Assembly: GCA_039181495.1 (NCBI GenBank)
Contig: JBCDCP010000160.1
Location: 1-5,138 of the forward strand
Direction of reading: 5' to 3'
DNA length: 5,138 nt
From: JBCDCP01 sp039181495
GTDB taxonomy: Bacteria > Pseudomonadota > Alphaproteobacteria > Rhizobiales > Tepidamorphaceae
Numbering within the stretch: position 1 is the stretch's first letter; each line of letters begins with the position of its first letter. The notes below the pieces were generated by a model. It was not told the DNA's origin. It saw only the letters and a list, made by a program, of their open reading frames with translations, and did no database searches. This document shows positions 1 to 5,138 of the stretch, piece after piece. The position numbers and the translations under genes are program-made.

Positions 1-131
1 ACACGAATGCGTTGATCTGTGTTCTGCCCTGCTCCCGCCGCATCTGCGCTCAACCTTGATTGGCGCTTGGCGACGCTTGGGTTAAACACGCGCCAATTGC
101 AGACCGTGAAATGACAGGCAAACAGCAACAC
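1..131. other. 5' leader region, possible tail of an upstream gene
   Basis: No complete gene lies here. One plus-strand frame is open from position 2 to a TAA at 83-85 and would give 27 residues ending in IGAWRRLG; it could be the C-terminus of a gene that begins outside the window, but a second frame is also open as far as 59, so I cannot choose between tail and non-coding DNA. A weak promoter-like pair, TTGATT at 56-61 and GTTAAA at 81-86, sits upstream of the first gene, but its 19-bp spacing is long and the match is poor, so it is only a candidate. Confidence 0.3.
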
Positions 132-566
132 ATGTCGGATCGGCCATCGCTGTATCGGTTTGGTTTCCTGGGCTTTGTGATCGGCCTTGTCGCCTGGGCA
201 ATGCCGGTCCATGCCCAGACAGCCGGCTCAGGCGATGGGCAGACCGCGCAACCCCAGGAACAGGCCGCGCCCTATGACGGTGAACTTGAGCGTCTGTCCG
301 AGATTCTGGGCTCGGTGCACTATCTTCGTGCCCTGTGCGGTGCGGAAGAAGGGCAGAAATGGCGGGCACGCATGCAAGCCCTTATTGATGCCGAAGACCC
401 TTCGATCAGGCGGCGCGCACGTATGGTCAACGCTTTCAACCGGGGATATCGCGGGTTCCAGCGTACGCACAGCGAATGCACCGAGAACTCGCGCCTGCTG
501 ATCGACCGGTTCATGCGTGAGGCAAGCCAGATCTCATCGCTCATCGCCACCCGCTATGGCAACTAG
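132..566 (+). CDS. TIGR02301-type exported protein of unknown function
   Basis: A 144-residue protein whose function is not known. Residues 1-28 form a signal peptide: a short basic start (MSDRPSLYR), a hydrophobic stretch at about 10-24, and a likely cleavage after PVHA at 28, so the mature protein should be periplasmic. A Gln/Ala/Pro-rich linker (about 29-47) leads into the conserved domain, recognisable from EILGSVHYLRALCG (57-70), EEGQKWRARMQALI (72-85) and FNRGYRGF (102-109), ending in ARYGN-like TRYGN. I match this by memory to the TIGR02301 family of Hyphomicrobiales. The only two cysteines, C69 and C116, fall in the mature part and could form a disulfide. The start is chosen for the signal peptide; an ATG at 111 and a TTG at 60 would add 7 or 24 residues in front, and none has a clear ribosome binding site. 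Its end overlaps the start of the next gene. Confidence 0.8.
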   Translation: MSDRPSLYRFGFLGFVIGLVAWAMPVHAQTAGSGDGQTAQPQEQAAPYDGELERLSEILGSVHYLRALCGAEEGQKWRARMQALIDAEDPSIRRRARMVNAFNRGYRGFQRTHSECTENSRLLIDRFMREASQISSLIATRYGN

Positions 567-1221
567 GCCCATTTTGCCAATGGCGTTGGCGGGGTTCGTT
601 GCCCTCGCCAGCGCTCTGTCATTCTCGCCCGCTGCTAGTTCCGAGACACCTACCGAAGAAGAACAGGGCCGTTCGGTTCCAACCACCACGATCACTGTTC
701 CGGATCAAAGTGATCAGGCTGCGCCGGTTCGGGATGCGACCGTTCCGAACGACCTCCCCGAGGTTTCCAAGTCGATCGAGGATTTGCCCCAACCCGTCCA
801 GCGCATGCGCGAAGCGATCATGGATGCGGCGCTGACCGGTAATGTCGAGCGGATGCGCGTAGCCATCCAGATGGGCGAGTTGCCGCCAGCCATGGCCCTG
901 CATGAGGGCGAGGATGCCATCGACCATCTGCGCGCGATATCAGGCGATGAGGAAGGCCGCGAAATCCTCGCCATCATTCTCGAGATCCTGGAAGCGGGAT
1001 ACGCGCATATGGAGCCAGGTACTGAGCGCGAGATATTCCTCTGGCCCTATTTTGCCGGCCTACCCTTTGCCGCACTCGATCCGATCCAGGAGGTCGAACT
1101 CTACCGGATCATTACCCCGCACGACCGGGCCGAGATGGAGTCCCACACCGGCCAGTATACCTTCTTTCGCATCGGCATCAGCAAGGATGGAACCTGGCAG
1201 TATCTGCTGACCGGGGATTAG
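556..1221 (+). CDS. conserved hypothetical exported protein
   Basis: A 221-residue protein of unknown function. The N-terminus (MATRPILP followed by a hydrophobic stretch to about residue 24, then PAASSE) reads as a signal peptide cut near 27-29, pointing to the periplasm. Residues 30-80 are a Pro/Thr/Asp/Glu-rich linker of low complexity. The folded part runs from about 81 to 221: a helical section (VQRMREAIMDAALTGNVERM, 81-100), an acidic helical section (GDEEGREILAIILEILEAGY, 130-149), then FLWPYFAG (161-168) and a C-terminal GISKDGTWQYLLTGD (207-221) rich in aromatic residues. Similar proteins occur, as I remember, in other Hyphomicrobiales, without a named function. The ATG at 556 overlaps the preceding gene by 11 bp, suggesting translational coupling; an ATG at 580 or an upstream one at 517 are less likely because they shorten or bury the signal peptide. 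No cysteine is present. Confidence 0.7.
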   Translation: MATRPILPMALAGFVALASALSFSPAASSETPTEEEQGRSVPTTTITVPDQSDQAAPVRDATVPNDLPEVSKSIEDLPQPVQRMREAIMDAALTGNVERMRVAIQMGELPPAMALHEGEDAIDHLRAISGDEEGREILAIILEILEAGYAHMEPGTEREIFLWPYFAGLPFAALDPIQEVELYRIITPHDRAEMESHTGQYTFFRIGISKDGTWQYLLTGD

Positions 1222-1239
1222 TGCCTGATCGGTCTTCGG

Positions 1240-2574
1240 TCACACATCCAGTGTCTCGGTGAAGCGGACGGGTATGCCCGAACTGGGCGTGAGCAGTTCG
1301 TTCTCCCACATGACCTTGAGGCCCCTGATCATCGTACCCACAGGCCAACCGGTGACCGACTTACCGTCATAAGGCGTCCAGCCCGCTTTTGAGGCGACCC
1401 AGTCATTGGTGATGGTCTCCCGACGCTTGATGTCGACGATGGTGAAATCAGCATCATTGCCGACAGCGATGCGGCCTTTCCGGGCGATGCCGAATATCCG
1501 AGCCGGGCCATGGCTGGAGAGATCAACGAAGCGTTCAATCGTCAATCGTCCGGCGTGGACATGATCGAGCATGATCGGCACAAGCGTCTGCACGCCAGTC
1601 ATCCCTGACGGTGTGTCGGGATAGGTGGCGGCCTTCTCTTCCAGCGTATGTGGTGCGTGGTCGGAGCCGAGCACATCCACGGTGCCATCCTGCACCGCGC
1701 GCCAGATCCGTTCCCTGTGATCGGCTGTGCGGACCGGAGGGTTCATCTGGGCTTTGGTGCCGAGCCGCTCATAACAGTCCGGCGCTTCAAGCGTCAGGTG
1801 ATGCGGGGTGACCTCCACCGTGGCGTGGGCCTTGTGCTCCTTCAGGAAGTCCATCTCCTGTCCGGTTGAAATATGCAGCACATGGATCCGCTTGCCGGTT
1901 TCCTGGGCAATCCCGACAAGCCGGCGGGTCGCCTTGAGGGCTGCCTCTTCGTCACGCCAGACAGGATGGCTCGAAGGATCGCCGGTGACCCGCAGTCCCA
2001 TCCGCTCACGAAGGCGCGGCTCGTCCTCGGCATGAAAGGCGGCACGACGCTTGATGGTACGCAGGATTGAACGCAGACCCTCATCATCTTCAACGAGCAG
2101 ATCGCCGGTCGACGAACCGATAAAGACCTTCACGCCGCAACATCCCGGCAGGCGCTCCAGTTCAGGGAGGATTCCGGCATTGCCGTGGGTGCCGCCCATG
2201 AAGAACGCGAAATCGCAGTGCATGCGCCCGGTTGCACGGCCGACCTTGTCGGCTAGTGTCTCGGCGGAGATCGTCAGCGGATTGGTGTTGGGCATCTCGA
2301 AGACAGCCGTCACCCCGCCCATCACGGCCGAGCGCGATCCCGTTTCGAGATCTTCCTTGTGCTCCATGCCCGGCTCGCGGAAATGCACCTGGCTGTCGAT
2401 CACACCCGGCAGGATGTGGAGCCCTGAACAGTCGATCGTGTCCGAAGCCTGGCCGGTGTCATAACTGCCGAGCCCGGCAATGCGCCCGTCCCGCACAGCA
2501 ACATCACGCTGGCCCTGACCATCATGATTGACAACCGTTGCGCCCTTGAGCAGGAGGTCGAATGTTTCTGCCAT
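1240..2574 (-). CDS. pyrC: dihydroorotase, class I type (amidohydrolase superfamily)
   Basis: Dihydroorotase makes dihydroorotate from carbamoyl-aspartate, the third step of pyrimidine synthesis, in the cytoplasm. The 444 residues fit the Rhizobium/Brucella-type protein. After a small beta domain (1-55) the barrel opens with GVIDSQVHFREPG (57-69), where the usual D-x-H-x-H metal motif has Gln62 instead of the first His. Other active-site elements are present: Lys149 in GVKVFIGSSTG (probable carboxylated lysine), His181 in FHAEDE, His234 in VLHIST, and Asp305 in GSDHAPH (303-309). NPPVR at 278-282 is also typical. A C-terminal beta part contains ADFTIVD (375-381). The ATG at 2574 is chosen because GAGG lies 5 nt before it; the adjacent ATG at 2577 is too close to that site, and an open frame back to 2694 encodes no family-like sequence. 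Allantoinase or another cyclic amidase is the main alternative, and a second pyrC beside pyrB may exist in the genome. It is transcribed divergently from ygfZ. Confidence 0.85.
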   Translation of the reverse strand: MAETFDLLLKGATVVNHDGQGQRDVAVRDGRIAGLGSYDTGQASDTIDCSGLHILPGVIDSQVHFREPGMEHKEDLETGSRSAVMGGVTAVFEMPNTNPLTISAETLADKVGRATGRMHCDFAFFMGGTHGNAGILPELERLPGCCGVKVFIGSSTGDLLVEDDEGLRSILRTIKRRAAFHAEDEPRLRERMGLRVTGDPSSHPVWRDEEAALKATRRLVGIAQETGKRIHVLHISTGQEMDFLKEHKAHATVEVTPHHLTLEAPDCYERLGTKAQMNPPVRTADHRERIWRAVQDGTVDVLGSDHAPHTLEEKAATYPDTPSGMTGVQTLVPIMLDHVHAGRLTIERFVDLSSHGPARIFGIARKGRIAVGNDADFTIVDIKRRETITNDWVASKAGWTPYDGKSVTGWPVGTMIRGLKVMWENELLTPSSGIPVRFTETLDV

Positions 2575-2752
2575 CATGTCCTCGATTCGGTAGTCCGCCG
2601 CCCCCTGACAACGCCGCTTGCCGGGTGGCAGACAGGCGCTTACGTTTACCGCTGAAGGCATAGCCGGGGCGGGGCGGACACGCCAGACCGGCAAAACGCG
2701 ATGTCCACGCGTGTTCGCTCCAAGGAACGAAACTGTTCAAGGTTTGCTGGCC
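2575..2752. promoter_or_regulatory. divergent intergenic region between pyrC and ygfZ
   Basis: These 178 bp separate two genes that point away from each other, so the promoters of pyrC (leftward) and of the ygfZ operon (rightward) must lie here or within the gene ends. Open frames from both genes run through it, but the sequence does not resemble the N-terminus of either family. I could not identify a convincing -35/-10 pair, a clear operator palindrome or a riboswitch. The most visible element is a G/C-rich tract at about 2663-2676. Confidence 0.5.
2580..2583 (-). promoter_or_regulatory. ribosome binding site of pyrC
   Basis: GAGG on the minus strand is followed by 5 nt and the ATG at 2574. 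It is only 2 nt from the neighbouring ATG at 2577, so it favours the 444-residue form of the protein. Confidence 0.6.
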
Positions 2753-3661
2753 ATGACCGAGACCGCAATCAAGCTCGCCATTCCCCTCGCAGATCGTGTT
2801 GTCATCGCCGTCTCGGGGCCCGACGCCTGTTCCTTTCTGGAAGGCTTGGTCACGGTCGATACCGAGGCGCTGGCGGTTGGTGATGCGGGCCATGGCGCGT
2901 TGCTGACGCCGCAAGGCAAGTTGCAGTTCGACTTTATTGTTCTGCGGACAGCCGAAGACGCCTATCTGATGGACGTCCCTCGTGCGACCGCAGCGGACTT
3001 CATGAAGCGGCTGTTGTTCTACCGCCTCCGCGCTCAGGTGGAGATTCGTCATGCGGCTCACTTGGCCGTTGCGAGCTTCCCTGATGGGCTGTGCGGGAGT
3101 TTGCCCGACGAGAGCCTTGTCTTTGCCGATCCGCGTAACGAAAAGCTTGGTCAGCGCGCGTTCGTCGCCACTACCACGGCTGACGAAACCCTGGGTGAGG
3201 CCGGTTACAGCATCGCGCCAGCCAATTCATACCACGCCAGGCGCATTGCTGCCGGCATTCCTGAAGCGCTCCACGATTTCGAGTATGGCACCCTGTTTCC
3301 CCACGACATCGCACTCGACCAGACCGGCGGTGTCGATTTTCACAAGGGGTGCTTCGTCGGTCAGGAAGTCGTCTCGCGCATGCAGCACCGCGGCACAGCG
3401 CGCCGCAGGGTCGTGCATGTGCTGATTGCGGGTCCCGCACCGGCCAGCGGCGCCGCGTTGTCGCTGAGCGGCAAGAACGTAGGCGAAATGGGCTCCCATG
3501 AGGGCGATATCGGTCTCGCGATCATCCGGCTCGATCGCGCTGCGGATGCGCTGACCGGAACACCGCTTGAGTCGGAGAATTCAAGCCTCCTCGTCAAACT
3601 CCCTGAATGGTCGGACTATGCCGTAGCAAAGCCGGACAGTACCGGAGAGTCCGCGGCGTGA
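2753..3661 (+). CDS. ygfZ: YgfZ/GcvT-type folate-binding protein
   Basis: A 302-residue cytoplasmic protein related to the T-protein of glycine cleavage. In E. coli the family binds tetrahydrofolate and supports the assembly or repair of certain iron-sulfur enzymes such as MiaB; I infer the same here. The family signature K-G-C-F-V-G-Q-E is complete at 198-205, with Cys200 as the conserved cysteine, followed by VVSRMQHRG (206-214). Upstream, LTPQGKLQFDFIVL (51-64) and FLEGLVTVD (28-36) match the usual N-terminal folate-binding fold, and EYGTLFPHDIALDQTGGVDF (177-196) leads into the signature. The start at ATG 2753 follows AAGG by about 10 nt, and recognisable sequence begins soon after it; the open frame reaching back to 2618 has unrelated content. 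It is the first gene of a three-gene operon, its TGA overlapping the GTG of the next gene. Confidence 0.9.
   Translation: MTETAIKLAIPLADRVVIAVSGPDACSFLEGLVTVDTEALAVGDAGHGALLTPQGKLQFDFIVLRTAEDAYLMDVPRATAADFMKRLLFYRLRAQVEIRHAAHLAVASFPDGLCGSLPDESLVFADPRNEKLGQRAFVATTTADETLGEAGYSIAPANSYHARRIAAGIPEALHDFEYGTLFPHDIALDQTGGVDFHKGCFVGQEVVSRMQHRGTARRRVVHVLIAGPAPASGAALSLSGKNVGEMGSHEGDIGLAIIRLDRAADALTGTPLESENSSLLVKLPEWSDYAVAKPDSTGESAA
3644..3649 (+). promoter_or_regulatory. ribosome binding site of the HD hydrolase gene
   Basis: GGAGAG lies inside the end of ygfZ, 8 nt before the GTG at 3658. It decides the start of the next gene in favour of this GTG over the ATG at 3607, which lies upstream of it. Confidence 0.65.
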
Positions 3662-4326
3662 GCGGCACAGGCGGGTCCGGGAAGAACCCGAGCGAGGCGC
3701 GTGCCTGGCAGAGAATGCTGTCAGGTCGCCGACTGGATCTGCTCGATCCATCGCCACTTGATATCGAGATTGCCGATATCTCGCACGGTCTCGCCCGTGT
3801 CGCCCGCTGGAACGGTCAGACTTCGGGACATCATGCCTTCTCGGTAGCCCAGCACACGCTGCTGGTCGAAGACATCGTCGGTCGGCTACAGACCGATGCT
3901 TCGCCTGAAATCCGGCTCGTCACCTTGCTGCACGACGCCCCGGAATATGTCATCGGCGACATGATCACGCCGTTCAAGGCGATTATCGGTGATACATACA
4001 AAGCGGTGGAAGACCGGCTGCAGAACGCGATCCTGATCCGCTTTGGACTGCGCAACGCGGCGACACCGGAAGTGATGAAGACGATCAAGCGGGCTGACCG
4101 TATCGCCGCTTTTCTGGAAGCAACGCAACTTGCGGGCTTCAGCATCAATGAGGCCACTACCTTCTTCGGTCGTCCCGGCGCAATCGGCGGATCCGATCTC
4201 AAGACGCTTTTCAGACTGACGCCGTGGCCAGCAGAAGAGGCCGAGTCTCGATTTCTTGCTCGATTCGATGCCCTGGACAGGGCTTTCAGGAGTAGAACTG
4301 CGAAAGTGGTAGAGGCAGCAAAGTGA
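3658..4326 (+). CDS. HD-domain phosphohydrolase, YfbR-like
   Basis: A 222-residue cytoplasmic protein of the HD superfamily, metal-dependent phosphohydrolases. The closest characterised relatives are YfbR-type 5'-deoxynucleotidases, so nucleoside monophosphates are a plausible but unproven substrate. The metal-binding set is visible: His59 in HHAFSVAQH (58-66), the His92-Asp93 pair in LLHDAPEYVIGDMITPFK (90-107), and Asp147 in KRADRIAAFLEA (144-155). The N-terminal block ARAWQRMLSGRRLDLLDPSP (14-33) is, as I recall, typical of the alphaproteobacterial branch. The start is the GTG at 3658, whose GTGA overlaps the ygfZ stop by 4 bp and which has a good ribosome binding site; an in-frame ATG at 3607 would add 17 residues encoded inside ygfZ. 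Overlap upstream and a 10-bp gap downstream put it in one operon with ygfZ and the phosphatase. Confidence 0.85.
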   Translation: MSGTGGSGKNPSEARAWQRMLSGRRLDLLDPSPLDIEIADISHGLARVARWNGQTSGHHAFSVAQHTLLVEDIVGRLQTDASPEIRLVTLLHDAPEYVIGDMITPFKAIIGDTYKAVEDRLQNAILIRFGLRNAATPEVMKTIKRADRIAAFLEATQLAGFSINEATTFFGRPGAIGGSDLKTLFRLTPWPAEEAESRFLARFDALDRAFRSRTAKVVEAAK

Positions 4327-4336
4327 CGGTGTTCAA

Positions 4337-4867
4337 ATGACCGTGATCCATGTTTGCTCTCTGTCGCGGCTGTCTGAGACAGCCGAGCAACACCGGCCGA
4401 GCCACATGATCACTCTGATGAGCGATGTCAGTGATGTCGAACGCCCCGGCCACATTCCGCCTCAGAAGCATCTGGCGCTCGAATTCAACGATATCGCCGA
4501 TCCCCTGCCCGGCATGGTCGCCCCTGCCGCGGGACATGTTCAGGAGGTGCTACGGTTTGCCGGCGAATGGCGGCAGGAACAGGCGCCGTTGCTTATCCAC
4601 TGCTGGGCCGGGATCAGTCGATCGACGGCTGCCGCCTATGCAGCGGTCTGTGCGCTGAATCCAGACCGCGATGAAGATGAAGTGGCGGATTCGCTACGTT
4701 ATGCATCACCATCTGCCACGCCCAATCCGCGTATGGTCATGTTGGCGGACACGATCCTCGGGCGTGACGGCCGCATGGTGCGAGCAGTCGCCAGAATCGG
4801 TCGAGGGGAGTTTGCTGGTGAAGGCGAGCCATTCTCGCTGTCGCTCGATGGCCCTGCGCGACGGTAG
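4337..4867 (+). CDS. tyrosine/dual-specificity phosphatase-like protein
   Basis: A 176-residue cytoplasmic protein with the cysteine-dependent phosphatase loop C-x5-R complete in IHCWAGISRSTAAAY (87-101): Cys89 is the predicted nucleophile and Arg95 the phosphate-binding arginine. The segment LEFNDIADPLPG (48-59) precedes it where the general-acid loop is expected; Asp52 or Asp55 could be the acid. The length suits a minimal single-domain phosphatase, and it resembles the predicted tyrosine phosphatases of alphaproteobacteria (COG5350 type, from memory). Substrate is unknown and could be a phosphoprotein, a nucleotide or another phosphate ester. There is no signal peptide. The ATG starts 10 bp after the HD gene stop with only a weak ribosome binding site, so it is probably translated by re-initiation in the same operon. 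Confidence 0.83.
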   Translation: MTVIHVCSLSRLSETAEQHRPSHMITLMSDVSDVERPGHIPPQKHLALEFNDIADPLPGMVAPAAGHVQEVLRFAGEWRQEQAPLLIHCWAGISRSTAAAYAAVCALNPDRDEDEVADSLRYASPSATPNPRMVMLADTILGRDGRMVRAVARIGRGEFAGEGEPFSLSLDGPARR

Positions 4868-4882
4868 GAATCCGACGTTAAA

Positions 4883-5138
4883 TTACAGCGAGCGCACGTC
4901 GCGCCCGACCCATTTGCGCACCTGATAGAAGATGTGCCGGCCGATCTTGTCGCGCTTGACCATGCCGCGCACCCAGCGCGGATAGACATAGTCAGCATGG
5001 TAGTGGGTCGAGTCGTCGACTTCCTCGATGAATTTCTCCCCCGCCATCACACCCTCGGCAAAGGCAAGTGCCTTGGTCCAGGCAGCGGGCTCGCGAATAC
5101 GATCGGGAATCCGGTCACAGGCGAAAGAGAACTGGCAG
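4883..5138 (-). CDS. SleB-type cell wall hydrolase, C-terminal part
   Basis: The last 84 residues of a gene that begins beyond the right edge; reading enters at codon 5137-5135 and stops at TAA 4885-4883. SleB-type enzymes (Hydrolase_2 family) cut peptidoglycan glycan strands. The visible part starts with CQFSFACDRIPDRIREPAAW, continues with THYHADYVYPRWVR (visible residues 44-57) and KIGRHIFYQVRKW (64-76), the strongly recognisable end of this domain. The catalytic glutamate and any signal peptide would be outside the window. One small departure from what I remember is Arg9 after FACD, where glycine is usual. It runs toward the phosphatase gene with 15 bp between the two stops. Confidence 0.88.
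   Translation of the reverse strand, partial: CQFSFACDRIPDRIREPAAWTKALAFAEGVMAGEKFIEEVDDSTHYHADYVYPRWVRGMVKRDKIGRHIFYQVRKWVGRDVRSL

Noticed and set aside
690..715. Inverted repeat GATCACT / AGTGATC with a 12-base loop
   Set aside because: It sits inside the coding sequence for a low-complexity linker; 7-bp arms are expected by chance several times in a window this size, and no T-run follows.
2584..2588. GATTC (GANTC) site in the pyrC leader as a CcrM methylation control site
   Set aside because: GANTC occurs by chance about once per 256 bases and a single site gives no evidence of control.
2575..2694. N-terminal extension of pyrC to 2694 (484 residues)
   Set aside because: The extra 40 residues do not look like the family, and a ribosome binding site sits right before the ATG at 2574.
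2522..3061. Long minus-strand open frame of 179 codons across the pyrC start and the ygfZ N-terminus
   Set aside because: It lies antisense to well-supported ygfZ, its product resembles no family I know, and high-GC genomes commonly show such antisense frames.
3607..3657. ATG start at 3607 for the HD hydrolase
   Set aside because: It would lie wholly inside ygfZ, upstream of the good GGAGAG site that serves the GTG at 3658, and it adds residues unlike the family.
3768..3786. Inverted repeat CGAGAT / ATCTCG in the HD hydrolase gene
   Set aside because: Short arms within a conserved coding stretch; the codons are explained by the protein.

Overview
This window looks like ordinary chromosome from an alphaproteobacterium, probably of the order Hyphomicrobiales (Rhizobiales). 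The pointers are the even, high GC content, a secreted protein of the TIGR02301 type, a 444-residue dihydroorotase of the kind I associate with Rhizobium, Agrobacterium and Brucella, and a YgfZ / HD hydrolase / tyrosine phosphatase / SleB-type cell wall hydrolase neighbourhood. I see no insertion sequence, phage gene, CRISPR array, tRNA or rRNA, and no obvious compositional island. Family assignments come from reading the proteins, not from a search.

Layout from left to right. (1) Positions 1-131 are leader sequence, possibly holding the tail of an upstream gene. (2) Positions 132-1221 (+) hold two small exported proteins of unknown function, overlapping by 11 bp: a TIGR02301-type protein and a conserved-looking hypothetical protein. 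(3) Positions 1240-2574 (-) hold a class I dihydroorotase that meets the previous pair tail to tail with 18 bp between them. (4) Positions 2575-2752 are a 178-bp divergent intergenic region that must carry the start signals of the two transcripts leaving it. (5) Positions 2753-4867 (+) hold a compact three-gene operon: YgfZ-type folate-binding protein, HD-domain phosphohydrolase (GTGA overlap with ygfZ) and a dual-specificity/tyrosine phosphatase-like protein (10-bp gap). (6) From 4883 to the right edge (-) lies the C-terminal part of a SleB-type cell wall hydrolase, again tail to tail, 15 bp from the phosphatase.

Functionally the window mixes housekeeping roles. The dihydroorotase belongs to pyrimidine synthesis, YgfZ to iron-sulfur enzyme maintenance with folate, the HD and phosphatase pair probably to phosphate-ester hydrolysis with unknown substrates, and SleB-type enzymes to peptidoglycan. 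The parts most worth a second look are the dihydroorotase, whose first metal-binding histidine is replaced by glutamine, and two tightly coupled pairs of poorly characterised genes. I do not see evidence for a wholly new system.
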